A stretch of DNA of 64,000 nucleotides. Source: an uncultured Planctomycetia bacterium. GTDB lineage: Bacteria > Planctomycetota > UBA1135 > GCA-002686595. The position numbers were made by a program, and so were the translations under genes. Every line of letters begins with the position of its first letter. The first letter of the stretch is position 1. Positions 8,911-18,100 of the stretch are shown here, piece after piece. Where the stretch lies: the NCBI GenBank assembly GCA_938003765.1, contig CALKYE010000072.1, forward strand, positions 1 through 64,000. Direction: 5' to 3'. The notes under the pieces are model-generated. The model worked only from the letters and a program-made list of their open reading frames with translations, did no database searches and was not told the origin of the DNA.

Positions 8911-9453
8911 GTGAGTGTCCCGCTGCGCAATCGGCCGTGCATCGCCAGGAGTCTCCGCACGCTCCTGCTGAGCTGTTCGCTGGCAGCCTGCGGCTCGCGT
9001 GAACTCCCGTCGGACCCCGTGCGACTCGCACAGACCGCGCAGGCTCGCCTCGCTGCGGGGCGCGTCGACGACGCGCGCCGTTGTGCGGAGAGGCTGCTCG
9101 AGCAGAGCGCCGACGCGCAGAACTTCCGGACCGGCTCATGGCTGCTCGCACGCTGCACGATCGCCGAGGCGCGAGACGAGATCGCGACGATTGTCGAGTT
9201 GATCGCGCTCCAGCGCGAGCAGGGCGAGGGTCTCGCGTTCGAACTCAGCGCGCTCGCCCGGGACGAAATGGCGGTGCTGCTGAGCGACTGTCGCGATGCG
9301 GGGCGCTGGCGGGTCGAGAGGTGGCTCCTCGGTGAAGCGCTTGCGGGAGAGCGGCTCCGCGGCGTCGGCGATGCGTACACCCAGGCGCTCGACAAGCGCG
9401 TGCGAAGGTTCGCGCCGTGCGGCGAGTCAACGTCGATCCACTGCGACTGGTAG
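8911..9453 (+). CDS. Small putative lipoprotein, TPR-like helical
   Basis: A 180-residue protein with an N-terminal signal and lipobox (LAAC, cysteine at about residue 27), so probably membrane-anchored in the periplasm. The rest is alanine/arginine-rich and helical with a repeat-like RLAAGRVDDARRCAERLLEQ segment resembling a single tetratricopeptide unit. Small TPR lipoproteins accompany some XrtA/EPS systems, but no family can be named here. The start is GTG. It lies between the DUF5658-like gene and the next glycosyltransferase. Confidence 0.65.
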   Translation: MSVPLRNRPCIARSLRTLLLSCSLAACGSRELPSDPVRLAQTAQARLAAGRVDDARRCAERLLEQSADAQNFRTGSWLLARCTIAEARDEIATIVELIALQREQGEGLAFELSALARDEMAVLLSDCRDAGRWRVERWLLGEALAGERLRGVGDAYTQALDKRVRRFAPCGESTSIHCDW

Positions 9454-9548
9454 TGCGACGGCGTGCACGAGTGCGACCCAGCGCTCGGCCGCGCTGCGCC
9501 CGCTGGTTGAGGATTGACGCCCGCAAGTCCAGTACGCTGAGCGATCCC

Positions 9549-10709
9549 ATGCGCATCGCGCGAGTCCTGACCCGCATGAACCTCGGCGGCCCTGCGCGCC
9601 AGGTGCTCGCGAGCGATCCGTTGCTCGCACGGCGCGGCTACGAGCTGCGCGTGTTCGCGGGCGCACCGGAGCCCGGCGAGGGGGATCTGTTCGACGAGGC
9701 CCTCCGGCGCGGCATCGACGTGGTGCGCGTTCCGGGACTTCGCCGGGGTTGGTCGCTGTCGGGCGACCTGCGCGCGCGCGCGTTCCTCAAGCAGCAGTTC
9801 CGCGAGTTCCAGCCGGACATCGTTCACTCGCACGCTTCCAAGGCCGGGGCGCTGGCGCGTTCCGCCGCGCGCGGGCTGGCGGCGGGGCGCGTGCACACCT
9901 TCCACGGGCACGTGCTCGAGGGCTACTTCCCCGCGCCGCTCGCGCGAGGGCTGATCGCCATCGAACGCAAGCTGGCGCGCGAGACCGATCGGATCGTGGC
10001 CGTGTCGCATGCGACGGCCGACGACCTCGTGCGGCTGGGCATCGCCAGCGAAGAGCGCATCGTCGTGATTCCGCCTGGCGTGGACCTCGACGCGCTGCTC
10101 GAGCTCGAGCGCGGCGCGGGAGAGCTCCAGCGGAGACTGGGCGCGCCGGCGCAAGCGCAACTGGTCGGGGTGATCGGTCGGCTCGCGCCGGTCAAGGCGC
10201 CGGAGCGCGCGCTCGACGTGCTGGAGCTGCTCGCCGAACGCTATCCGCTGCTGCAGCTCGTGTTCGTCGGCGACGGCGAGCTGCGCGGCGCGCTCGAACG
10301 ACGCATTCGCGCGCTCCCGGAGGCTCTGAACGAGCGGGCGCACATGCTCGGCGCCGTCGACGACGTCACTCCGCTGTACCGCGACCTGTTCGGCGTGCTG
10401 CTCACCTCGCAGTCCGAGGGACTGCCCGTCGCGTTGATCGAGGCCGCCGCGGCCGCGTTGCCCGTCGTGTCGACGCGCGTGGGCGGCTGCGCGGAGATCG
10501 TCGCCGAGGAGCGCACCGGCTACCTCGGCGAGAGCGTCGACGAACTCGCGTACGGACTCTCGCGCCTGCTCGACGATCCGGCGGCGGCGCGCGCGATGGG
10601 GCAGCGTGCGCGCTTGCGCGTCGCGGCGCGCCACAGCGCCGAGAGCCTCGCCGCGCGGCTCGACATGCTCTACCAGGCCGTGGCCCAGGAGCGCGCATGC
10701 GCCTCTTGA
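9549..10709 (+). CDS. GT4-type glycosyltransferase
   Basis: A 386-residue GT-B glycosyltransferase beginning MRIARVLTRMNLGGPARQV. A histidine-rich acceptor-domain block (VHSHASKAG, HTFHGHVLEGYF) is typical of WbpH/WcaL-like GT4 enzymes. The donor domain has VIGRLAPVKAPE, FVGDGELR and EX7E (E290-E298, SEGLPVALIE). The ATG at 9549 is chosen because upstream in-frame sequence is low-complexity and overlaps the lipoprotein gene end. It overlaps the following gene by 13 bases. Sugar specificity is unknown. Confidence 0.9.
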   Translation: MRIARVLTRMNLGGPARQVLASDPLLARRGYELRVFAGAPEPGEGDLFDEALRRGIDVVRVPGLRRGWSLSGDLRARAFLKQQFREFQPDIVHSHASKAGALARSAARGLAAGRVHTFHGHVLEGYFPAPLARGLIAIERKLARETDRIVAVSHATADDLVRLGIASEERIVVIPPGVDLDALLELERGAGELQRRLGAPAQAQLVGVIGRLAPVKAPERALDVLELLAERYPLLQLVFVGDGELRGALERRIRALPEALNERAHMLGAVDDVTPLYRDLFGVLLTSQSEGLPVALIEAAAAALPVVSTRVGGCAEIVAEERTGYLGESVDELAYGLSRLLDDPAAARAMGQRARLRVAARHSAESLAARLDMLYQAVAQERACAS

Positions 10710-11827
10710 TGCTCAGCGGCGATCGACAGGTCTCGATCGGCGAGCGCGGGCCGTTCTACGCCATGCAGCGCGAGTTCTCGCGGCACTTCGAGCGCATCGA
10801 CGTGCTCTGCCCGCGGCCGGACAAGCCGGTCAGCGTGCGAACGATCTTCGACACCGTGCACTTCCATCCGGCGCCGTGCGGGCGCGCTGGCATGGTGAGC
10901 TACCTCGTGCGCCGCGGTCGCGAGTTGCTCGCCGAGCACGGGCACTCGTTGATCGTCAGCCACGACTACGGTTGGTTCTACAACGGCTTCGCGGCGGCGA
11001 AGCTCGCGAGGACGTGCGGAGTTCCGTTCCTGTCCGAGATCCACCACGTGCCCGGCCATCCGGTCGCGGCGGACCTCAAGGAACGCTTCGATCGCGCGGT
11101 CGCGCGTCAGTACGTGCGCTGGGCGCGCTCGCGGGCGCGCGCGTTCCGCGTGGTCAACTCGCTCGAGATGCCCGAGCTGCTGCGCAGTTGGGGCGTGAGC
11201 GCTGAGCAGATCGTCGTGTTGCCCTCGCTGTACATCGACCTCGAGGTGTTCTCGCCGCCGCAGCAGCCGCTCGAGCCCGAGCAGGACATCACCTACGTCG
11301 GGCGGATGGTGAACAACAAGGGTCTGGATCGCATCGTCGACGCCAGCGCCAACCTCGCGGCGCGCGGACTGCGCCCGCGCCTCTTGATGGTCGGCAAGGG
11401 GCCGCTGCTCGCGAAGGTCAAGCAGCGCGTGCGCGCGCGCGGCATCGCGGATCGCACGCGCTTCGTCGAGTGGGTCGAGCGGCCCGAGGACCTGGCGCAG
11501 ATCTACCGGCGCTCGCGCGTCGTGGTGTGCGCTTCGACCTGCGAGGGCGGGCCGCGCTTCACCGTCGAAGCGATGGCCTGCGGGACGCCGGTCGTGAGCA
11601 CACCGGTGGGCATGATGAAGGAGCTCGTCGAGGATGGCGTGAACGGAGCGCGCTGCGGCTTCGACCTCGGGAGCCTGACGGGCGCCCTCGAGCGCGTGCT
11701 CGGCGACGAGAGCGCGCGGCGGGCGCTCGGCGCACGTGCGCGCGCGGCCACACTGCGCTTCGAGTACGCGAGCGTGATCCGCGGCTATGCGCAGGGCCTC
11801 CACGCGCTCGCGGAGCGGCGGGCGTGA
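10697..11827 (+). CDS. GT4-type glycosyltransferase
   Basis: A 376-residue GT-B enzyme. The N-terminus MRLLMLSGDRQVSIGERGPF departs from the usual GGAE loop. The acceptor domain contains SEIHHVPGHP. The donor domain shows YVGRMVNNKGLD, LMVGKGPLL and EX7E (E283-E291, CEGGPRFTVE) followed by CGTPVVSTPVG. The ATG lies inside the end of the preceding gene, and the stop overlaps the next start (GTGA), so the genes are almost certainly co-translated. It is probably cytoplasmic; donor and acceptor are unknown. Confidence 0.88.
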   Translation: MRLLMLSGDRQVSIGERGPFYAMQREFSRHFERIDVLCPRPDKPVSVRTIFDTVHFHPAPCGRAGMVSYLVRRGRELLAEHGHSLIVSHDYGWFYNGFAAAKLARTCGVPFLSEIHHVPGHPVAADLKERFDRAVARQYVRWARSRARAFRVVNSLEMPELLRSWGVSAEQIVVLPSLYIDLEVFSPPQQPLEPEQDITYVGRMVNNKGLDRIVDASANLAARGLRPRLLMVGKGPLLAKVKQRVRARGIADRTRFVEWVERPEDLAQIYRRSRVVVCASTCEGGPRFTVEAMACGTPVVSTPVGMMKELVEDGVNGARCGFDLGSLTGALERVLGDESARRALGARARAATLRFEYASVIRGYAQGLHALAERRA

Positions 11828-12888
11828 AGCTCTTGTTCCTCACGCAGGTGCTCGACCGCGGCGACGCCGTGCTGGGCTTCGTGCCGCGCTGGATCGAGGG
11901 CCTCGCCGCGCACTGCGAGCGCGTGCGCGTGATCGCGCTCGAGCTGGGCGACACGAGCGGCCTGCCCGCCAACGTCGACGCGCGCGAGGTCGGACGCAAG
12001 GGCTACATCGGGCGCTACCTGCGCAACCGGCGCTTCCTCCGCGAGGCGCTGATCGACGAGCGCTTCGACGCCGTGCTCGCGCACATGGTGCCGCGCTACA
12101 CGCTGCTGTCCTCGCGCCTCGCGCGCAGCGCCGGCGCGCGCCAGTACCTGTGGTACACGCACGGCGCGGTGGACGAGCGCCTGCGCAAGGCGGTCGCGCT
12201 GGTGGACAAGGTGTTCACCGCGAGCGAGGAGTCGCTGCGCATCGAGAGCCCCAAACGCGTCGTCACCGGGCACGGCATCGACACGCGGCGCTTCGCTCCC
12301 GGCGGCGTCGAGCCCGTTCGCCCGATCCGTTTGTTGAGCGTCGGCCGGCTCACGCCCGCCAAGGATCCGCTCACGATCCTCGCCGCGCTCGGAATCCTCG
12401 TTTCGCGCGGTTTCGACCTGCGCCTGGACGTCGTGGGCGACGTGCTCGCCAGCGGCGATCCCGCCTACCGCCGGCGAGTGGAAGAGCAGATCGACGTCGG
12501 CGGACTGCGCGAGCGCGTCGTGCTCCACGGAGCGATCGCCTATCGCGACATCGCGCCGCTCTACCAGCGCTGCACGCTGCTCGTGAACGCGAGCAGCACG
12601 GGCAGCATCGACAAGGTGGTGCTCGAGGCCATGGCCTGCGCGCGGCCCGTGCTGACTTGCAACGACTCGTTCCCGCGGCTCCTGCGCGAGCTGGGAGCCG
12701 ATGGCGCGCGCCTGATGTTCACTCCGGGCAGCGCGAGCGATCTGGCCGAGCGCATCGAAGGTCTGCTGCGCCTCCGACAGCCCGAGCGCGCGGCGCTCGG
12801 CGAGCGACTGCGAGCCCTCGTGGTGCGCGACCACGAGGTCGACACGCTCATGGCGCGACTGTGCCGCGAAATGGAGCCGCAGCGTTGA
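11824..12888 (+). CDS. GT4-type glycosyltransferase with altered EX7E site
   Basis: A 354-residue GT-B protein starting VKLLFLTQVLDRGDAVLGF, with donor-domain blocks LLSVGRLTPAKDP and HGAIAYRDIAPLY. The second catalytic-site glutamate is present (E268, VVLEAMACARPV), but the first EX7E position is glycine (G260 in TGSIDKVVLE). Some active GT4 enzymes lack the first glutamate, so activity is not ruled out. It starts on GTG overlapping the previous stop and overlaps the next gene by four bases (TTGA). Substrate unknown. Confidence 0.85.
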   Translation: MKLLFLTQVLDRGDAVLGFVPRWIEGLAAHCERVRVIALELGDTSGLPANVDAREVGRKGYIGRYLRNRRFLREALIDERFDAVLAHMVPRYTLLSSRLARSAGARQYLWYTHGAVDERLRKAVALVDKVFTASEESLRIESPKRVVTGHGIDTRRFAPGGVEPVRPIRLLSVGRLTPAKDPLTILAALGILVSRGFDLRLDVVGDVLASGDPAYRRRVEEQIDVGGLRERVVLHGAIAYRDIAPLYQRCTLLVNASSTGSIDKVVLEAMACARPVLTCNDSFPRLLRELGADGARLMFTPGSASDLAERIEGLLRLRQPERAALGERLRALVVRDHEVDTLMARLCREMEPQR

Positions 12889-14669
12889 GCGAGCCGCACA
12901 TCCGCGAGGAACTCGTCGAGCCGCTACGCCGCGCGCTGCGCTGGCTCGAATCGCTGCGCGACGCGCGCGGGGCGATCGTGTGTCCCGAGCACCGCATCGA
13001 GCACACCGGCAAGAGCGCCGGCGCCGCCGTGCTCGCCGCGCGACTGGCGCGCTACGACGCGCCGGCCCATCGCGAGCGCCACCTCGCGACCGCGATCCAG
13101 CAGGGGCGACGGCTGGTCGCGAACCTCTATCGCGAGGGGACCAGCGAGTGCCACACCTTCTGGCCGGGCCGCCACGACAAGTTCAACAGCTCCAACGCGG
13201 TGATCGACGGCGGCGCGTGCGCCGACGCGTTGGTGGAGCTGGTCGAGACGCTGGGCTCGGCGCTCTCCGACGACGATCGACGCGCGTTCACGCACGCCGC
13301 GGTGCTCCACGCGCGCACGTACTTGCGCTACGCCGTGCTCGACAAGGGTGTCCCCGCGCAGCGCGCGTGGGGACTCACGGGCCTGGCGGCTGCGTGGCGA
13401 CTGGAGCGTCAGGCGGAGCTCGAGAACGCCGCCATCGAAGCGGTCGGCGCGCTCGAGGGCGTGCAGAACGAGGACGGCAGCTTCCCGTACCACCCGCTCG
13501 AGTGGGGCGCGCCGCACGCGGGCGCCGGCGACGCGAGCAGCTTCTACCACTCGCGCGTTCCCGCGTTCACGCTGTTCGCCCTCGAGCGACTGGAGCGCAG
13601 TCCGCGCGATCCGCTGTTCGCGCGACCGCTGTACGCCGCGCTGGACTTCGCCGAGGGTTTGCACGGCCCCGACGGACTCAAGTGCGGACTCGTCGAAGCC
13701 AAGCCCTGGTACTGGGGCGCGGAGTACGAGGTCGCGAGCCACGTCTTCGACGTCTACGCGCTCGCGCGCGCGGGCGAGCTGTTCGGCGAGCGTCGCTTCA
13801 CCGCGGCCGCGGTGCGCGCCTATCGCACGTGGTGCGAGCACCTCGGGCGCGACGGCGCGCCGCGCAGTCACCTGGATGCGCCCGGTCGGCGCAAGAGCTA
13901 CCAGTGCCCAGTGTTCTGGGCCTGCCACGCGGAGTGGATCGCGCGCGCGCTGCCGCTGCTCGAAGCGAACTGGGATCGCGTGCCGCGCTACGAGCGCGCC
14001 GCTGGCGGCGGAGGCATCGACCTGCGCGTGCGCGCGTGGGGCGCGATCGAACTCGCGCGGATCGAGGACGACACCGTCGTGGCCTGGGTGCGCGGCTCGC
14101 GGCCGGGCTACAACGTGCACCACGGCAGTCCGCACGGCGCCGGGCTGTTGCGCGTCGTGCGCAAGACCGACGGAGCGAACCTGCTCGCACGAGAGCGTCT
14201 CGCGAGCGATCAGGAAGGTGAGTGGAGCGGTCGACGCGGCCCGCCGTCGCTGGCGCGCGGCTGGCGACACGGCGCGGCGGAGTTGCGCTTCGCGCTGTGG
14301 CTCTCGCGCAACCACGCGCGCGGTCGACGCTGGGGCTCTGCGTTCGCCGCGCCGTTCGACGTCGCGTGGCGCGGCGTCGCGTCGTTCGGCTCGAGCGAGG
14401 TTTCGAGCAGCTTCGTGCTGTCCGCGCCGCTGCGCATCGACGGCGAGGGCGTGAGCTTGAGCGGCGGCCTCGCGCACCGAGGCGGTCAGGCGGTCGTTGG
14501 CGCGCGGCTCGAGCGGCGCTTCGAGGTCGACGGGCGCGGACTGGTCGTGCGGGAACGGCTCGCGGACGCCGCTGGCGCGCGGGGAGTGCGCTTTCGCTTC
14601 CCCGCCGCGGCGACCGAGCGCTCGGGCGAGCGCGAGGTTTCCCACGAGATCGGCTATCGCTTAGCGTGA
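12885..14669 (+). CDS. Unrecognised protein, probable alpha/alpha-toroid plus beta-sandwich
   Basis: A 594-residue protein with no family I can name. The first roughly 380 residues look like repeated helical hairpins: tryptophan/tyrosine-rich, with DKFNSSNAVIDGGACADALVE, QNEDGSFPYHP and KPWYWGAEYEVASHVFDVYALAR. This recalls the alpha/alpha-toroid of six-hairpin glycosidases and polysaccharide lyases. The remaining part is beta-rich (GGGIDLRVRAWGAIELARI, PGYNVHHGSPHGAG), as in heparinase-type C-terminal domains. No signal peptide is evident, so it is likely cytoplasmic. It starts with TTG overlapping the preceding stop. Its place between glycosyltransferases suggests carbohydrate trimming or modification, but this is inference. 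Confidence 0.75.
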   Translation: MSEPHIREELVEPLRRALRWLESLRDARGAIVCPEHRIEHTGKSAGAAVLAARLARYDAPAHRERHLATAIQQGRRLVANLYREGTSECHTFWPGRHDKFNSSNAVIDGGACADALVELVETLGSALSDDDRRAFTHAAVLHARTYLRYAVLDKGVPAQRAWGLTGLAAAWRLERQAELENAAIEAVGALEGVQNEDGSFPYHPLEWGAPHAGAGDASSFYHSRVPAFTLFALERLERSPRDPLFARPLYAALDFAEGLHGPDGLKCGLVEAKPWYWGAEYEVASHVFDVYALARAGELFGERRFTAAAVRAYRTWCEHLGRDGAPRSHLDAPGRRKSYQCPVFWACHAEWIARALPLLEANWDRVPRYERAAGGGGIDLRVRAWGAIELARIEDDTVVAWVRGSRPGYNVHHGSPHGAGLLRVVRKTDGANLLARERLASDQEGEWSGRRGPPSLARGWRHGAAELRFALWLSRNHARGRRWGSAFAAPFDVAWRGVASFGSSEVSSSFVLSAPLRIDGEGVSLSGGLAHRGGQAVVGARLERRFEVDGRGLVVRERLADAAGARGVRFRFPAAATERSGEREVSHEIGYRLA

Positions 14670-14680
14670 GAGCTTCCCGC

Positions 14681-16858
14681 ATGGACACCGCTGACAGCAC
14701 TCCGCGTTCGAGCTGGTTCACGACGCTGCGCGCCGCGCTCAACGCAGGTCTGGCGGTGGGGGCCGTGATCGGACTGATCGACGGCGCGATCGCCGCGGCC
14801 CGCACGCCGGTCGACGGCCTGGGCAGCATCGTCGGCGGCATGTGCGCGGCTGCGGTCGTCTACGGCGTGTTCTACGCGGTGCTCGCGGCGCTGCTGGGCC
14901 TCGTGCTGCAACGCTGGCTCGCGCCGCGCAGCCTGGGCGAGCGCTGCGCCTCGCTGGCCGCGCTGACGCTGGGCGTGGGCTTGTTCCTCGAGGTGTTCTG
15001 GTGGTCGCGGCCGTGGGTGCTCTACGGCGTGCCGATCTCCGATCCGCGTCGACTCGTCGCGGCGGCCGTGATGCTCGCCCTGTGCGTCGCGAGCTCCTTC
15101 ACGCTCGTGCGAGTCGTCGGCCGGCTGTCCCGCAGCGCGCAGTGGGTCGGCGCGACCGCGGTGGTGGTCACCTGGCTCGTCGGCGGGCCCTTCCTGCTGC
15201 TCGCGCAACGCGACGTGGAAGAGCTCGGGCGGCTCAACGAGCGCAATCGCAACCTGCCCAACGTGCTGCTGATCGTGCACGACGCGCTGCGGGCCGACGT
15301 GCTCGGCTGCTACGGCAACGAGCGCGTCAAGACGCCGGTGTTCAACGCGCTGGCGGCGCGCGGCGTGCTGTTCGAGAACGCCTTCGTGCAGGCGCCGTTC
15401 ACCGGTTCGAGCTTCGGCTCGTTCTTCACCGGCAAGTACCCGCGACGGCACGGCTTCGTGAAAATGGTCCCCGGCATGCGCATGGAGCCGAGCGTCACGA
15501 TCGCGTCGCACCTCGACAGCGCGCCGTTCGCGAACAAGCCGGGAGCGCTCGAGCACGGCGACTACCACTCGGTCACGTTCATGACCGGTGCGCTGAGTCA
15601 GGCCTCGGGCCTCATGCGCGGCTTCGACTCGTACTTCGAAGCGATGATGGGCCACGACCTGGTCGACGTCGACAACCCCTGGAGCGTGCTGCGCTCCGAG
15701 CTGGTGCTGTACGTCGTCAAGAGCAAGCTCGAGCAGCGCCTGCTCGGCGAGCCGGTCAAGCGCGCAGCGATCGATTGGTTCGAACGCCACGGCCACAAGC
15801 GCTTCTTCGCGATGGCGCACTTCTACGCCACGCACACGCCCTATGACCCGCCGGCGGACGTGCGCGCGCTGTACTGCGATCCGGACTACGACGGACCGGT
15901 GAAGGCTTTCTACGCGCACCACCGCGAGCTGATCGAGAGCGGCAAGGCCACGCCCACCGAGGCCGACAAGCGCCAGATCCAGAACCTCTACTACGCGGGC
16001 GTGACGCACGGCGATCGCATGACCGGCGAGCTGATCGAGACGCTCGAGCGCATCGGCGTGCTCGACAACACGGTCGTGATCGTCACCGCCGACCACGGCG
16101 AGGAGCTCGACGACCACGGGTTGTGGGAGCACAACCACATGTTCAACACCAACCTGCGCGTGCCGCTGATCGTCGTCGCGCCGGGGCGGCTGCCGCGCGG
16201 CGTGCGCGTGTCGGAACTGGTCGAGTCGGTCGACGTGCTGCCGAGCCTGTGCGAGCTGCTCGACGTGAAGCCGCCGCACGAGGAGCGCCTCGACGACGCG
16301 GGGCGCAACTACGGCGCGCTCGACGGCTGGAGCTTCGTGGGGCTGGCGCACGGCCGCGTGCAGTCGCTGCGCGAGGTGTCGTTCTCGGAGAACGGGCTCG
16401 AGATGAGCGCGCAGGACCGCGAGTGGAAGCTGATCGTGCGCGCCGCGGACCTGGGCAGCGAGTCGCTCGACTCGATCGCCGAGCACGAGGTCTACCCTGC
16501 GCGCCTGTTCCACCTGGCCGAGGACCCGCACGAGCGACGCAACGTGTTCGCCGAACATCGCGATCAGGCGCTGCGGCTGTTCGAACGGCTCAAGCAGTGG
16601 GACGGCTCGATGCCCATTCCTCGCCACTCGATCTCGCAGTCCGCGCGCGACCTCGAGCAGGAGGCGCAGCGGCTGCGCGAGCTCGGCTACTCGGACGGCG
16701 TGGGCCAGGGCGTGAAGGCGCCGCCGGCCACGGGAGCCAAGTCGACGGAAGCCAAGTCGACGACCTCGAAGCCGACGGGCGCGACGTCGAACGACGCGGA
16801 TCAGAAGGGCTCCGACGAGTCCGAGGATCCGGACGCGGAGCGCGAACGCAAGCCGTGA
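14681..16858 (+). CDS. Membrane sulfatase/phosphotransferase-fold protein (alkaline phosphatase superfamily)
   Basis: A 725-residue protein. Residues about 1-190 hold roughly five membrane helices. The rest is a sulfatase-fold catalytic domain: LLIVHDALRADVLGCYG (D201, D206), SFFTGKYPRRHG, and VTADHGEELDDHG (D471-H472). The formylglycine motif C/S-x-P-x-R is missing; the equivalent position is Thr241 in TGSSF. Threonine is the nucleophile in LtaS-type phosphoglycerol transferases, so a phospho-group transferase or hydrolase is at least as likely as a sulfatase. The last about 45 residues are a polar Lys/Ser/Thr/Glu tail. The active site probably faces the periplasm. It lies in the EPS run, so it may decorate the glycan or its lipid. 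Confidence 0.85.
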   Translation: MDTADSTPRSSWFTTLRAALNAGLAVGAVIGLIDGAIAAARTPVDGLGSIVGGMCAAAVVYGVFYAVLAALLGLVLQRWLAPRSLGERCASLAALTLGVGLFLEVFWWSRPWVLYGVPISDPRRLVAAAVMLALCVASSFTLVRVVGRLSRSAQWVGATAVVVTWLVGGPFLLLAQRDVEELGRLNERNRNLPNVLLIVHDALRADVLGCYGNERVKTPVFNALAARGVLFENAFVQAPFTGSSFGSFFTGKYPRRHGFVKMVPGMRMEPSVTIASHLDSAPFANKPGALEHGDYHSVTFMTGALSQASGLMRGFDSYFEAMMGHDLVDVDNPWSVLRSELVLYVVKSKLEQRLLGEPVKRAAIDWFERHGHKRFFAMAHFYATHTPYDPPADVRALYCDPDYDGPVKAFYAHHRELIESGKATPTEADKRQIQNLYYAGVTHGDRMTGELIETLERIGVLDNTVVIVTADHGEELDDHGLWEHNHMFNTNLRVPLIVVAPGRLPRGVRVSELVESVDVLPSLCELLDVKPPHEERLDDAGRNYGALDGWSFVGLAHGRVQSLREVSFSENGLEMSAQDREWKLIVRAADLGSESLDSIAEHEVYPARLFHLAEDPHERRNVFAEHRDQALRLFERLKQWDGSMPIPRHSISQSARDLEQEAQRLRELGYSDGVGQGVKAPPATGAKSTEAKSTTSKPTGATSNDADQKGSDESEDPDAERERKP

Positions 16859-18075
16859 GTTCGGTCTCGCGTCTGTGGCTGATCGCGAATGCGCGGCTGC
16901 CCTCCGAGCGCGCGCAGTCGTTGCAGGTGATGCAGACCGCCGCAGCGTTCGCGCGCGCCGGCGTCGACTCGACGCTCGTGTACGCGCGACGCCGCAAGGC
17001 GCCGACGCTGCCCGCGGGCGTCTCGCTCTACGAGCACTACCAGGTGCCGCCCGGCGCGCGGCCGGCGCTGCGCCAGACCGATTGCATCGACTGGATCGAC
17101 GCGCTTCCCGTGTCGCTGCAGTACTTCCCGGCGCGCCTGCAGGAGCTGACCTTCTCGCGCAACGCGGCGCGCGCCGTCGAGCGCGAGGGCGACGAGCTGG
17201 TGGTGTACTCGCGTGAGATCGAGGCCGCACGTCGCCTGTTGAGACGCGGGCGCCAGCAGGTGTTCCTCGAGCTCCACCGCGTGCCTGCCGGCGAGTTGCG
17301 CCGGCGCTGGCTGCGCGAAGTGCTCGCACTCGCGACCGGCGTCGTGGCCATTTCCGGCGGCGTGCGCGAGGACCTGATCGCGCTCGGCGCGCGCGAGGAA
17401 GCGATCTGCGTCGAGCACGATGGCTTCGACGCGCAGCGCTTCGCCTCGCGACCGACGCGCGAGCAGGCGCGCGCGCAGCTCGAATTGCCGCAGGACGCGT
17501 TCATCGCGACCTACACCGGCGGATTGCTGGCCTGGAAGGGCGCGGAGCTGATCGTCGAGGCCGCCCGCGAGCTGCCCGAGCTGACCTTCGTGCTCGCCGG
17601 CGGCATGGCCCCCGATGTCGAGCGCCTGCGCGATCGCGCGCGCGGCCTCGCCAACGTGCGCATCGACGGCTTCCAGCCCCCGGAGCGCGTCGCGCTGTAC
17701 CTCAGCGCCGCGGACATCGGTCTCGCGCCCAATCGCTCGCAGCCAGCGATCAGCTCGAAGTACACCTCGCCGCTCAAGGTGTTCGAGGCCATGGCCGTGG
17801 GACTGCCGCTGGTCGCCAGCGATCTGCCGTCCATGCGCGAGGTGCTCACGCACGGGCTCGATGCGTGGCTCGTGCCGCCCGACGACGCGAGCGCTCTGGC
17901 GCAGGGCGTGCGACGACTGGCGCAGGACCCCGAGCTGCGCGAAAGACTTTCCAGCGCGTTCGCGCGGCGTGCGAGCGAGCACACCTGGGATGCGCGCGCG
18001 CGGCGCCTGCTGACGTGGATGGCGACGCGGGCGCCGGCCCGGTCCGCGCCGATGAAGTCCGCGCAGCGCCGCTAG
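16855..18075 (+). CDS. GT4-type glycosyltransferase (SPLKxFE subtype)
   Basis: A 406-residue GT-B protein starting VSSVSRLWLIANARLPSERA with ERAQSLQVMQTAAAFARAG, a pattern seen in GT4 enzymes of polysaccharide loci. The donor domain has YTGGLLAWKGAE, LAGGMAPDVE and TSPLKVFEAMAVGLPLVASD. In this subtype the conserved glutamate is preceded by SPLK and the first EX7E glutamate is absent. The GTG start overlaps the preceding stop (GTGA). It probably adds a sugar in the cytoplasm; specificity unknown. Confidence 0.87.
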   Translation: MSSVSRLWLIANARLPSERAQSLQVMQTAAAFARAGVDSTLVYARRRKAPTLPAGVSLYEHYQVPPGARPALRQTDCIDWIDALPVSLQYFPARLQELTFSRNAARAVEREGDELVVYSREIEAARRLLRRGRQQVFLELHRVPAGELRRRWLREVLALATGVVAISGGVREDLIALGAREEAICVEHDGFDAQRFASRPTREQARAQLELPQDAFIATYTGGLLAWKGAELIVEAARELPELTFVLAGGMAPDVERLRDRARGLANVRIDGFQPPERVALYLSAADIGLAPNRSQPAISSKYTSPLKVFEAMAVGLPLVASDLPSMREVLTHGLDAWLVPPDDASALAQGVRRLAQDPELRERLSSAFARRASEHTWDARARRLLTWMATRAPARSAPMKSAQRR

Positions 18076-18100
18076 GATCCGCGCTGCGTCCCCCCGCCCC

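Noticed and set aside
16735..16790. Tandem-like repeat GCCAAGTCGACG in the tail of the sulfatase-fold gene.
   Set aside because: Only two copies, encoding a low-complexity polar tail; not a functional repeat element.
14654..17329. A very long minus-strand open frame opposite the sulfatase-fold gene.
   Set aside because: The translation is low-complexity (Arg, Ala, His, Val) with no domain; the plus strand carries a clear enzyme.
17940..17955. A partial second copy of the A/T-rich palindrome (GAAAGACTTTCC).
   Set aside because: It lies inside a glycosyltransferase coding region and is incomplete; probably chance.
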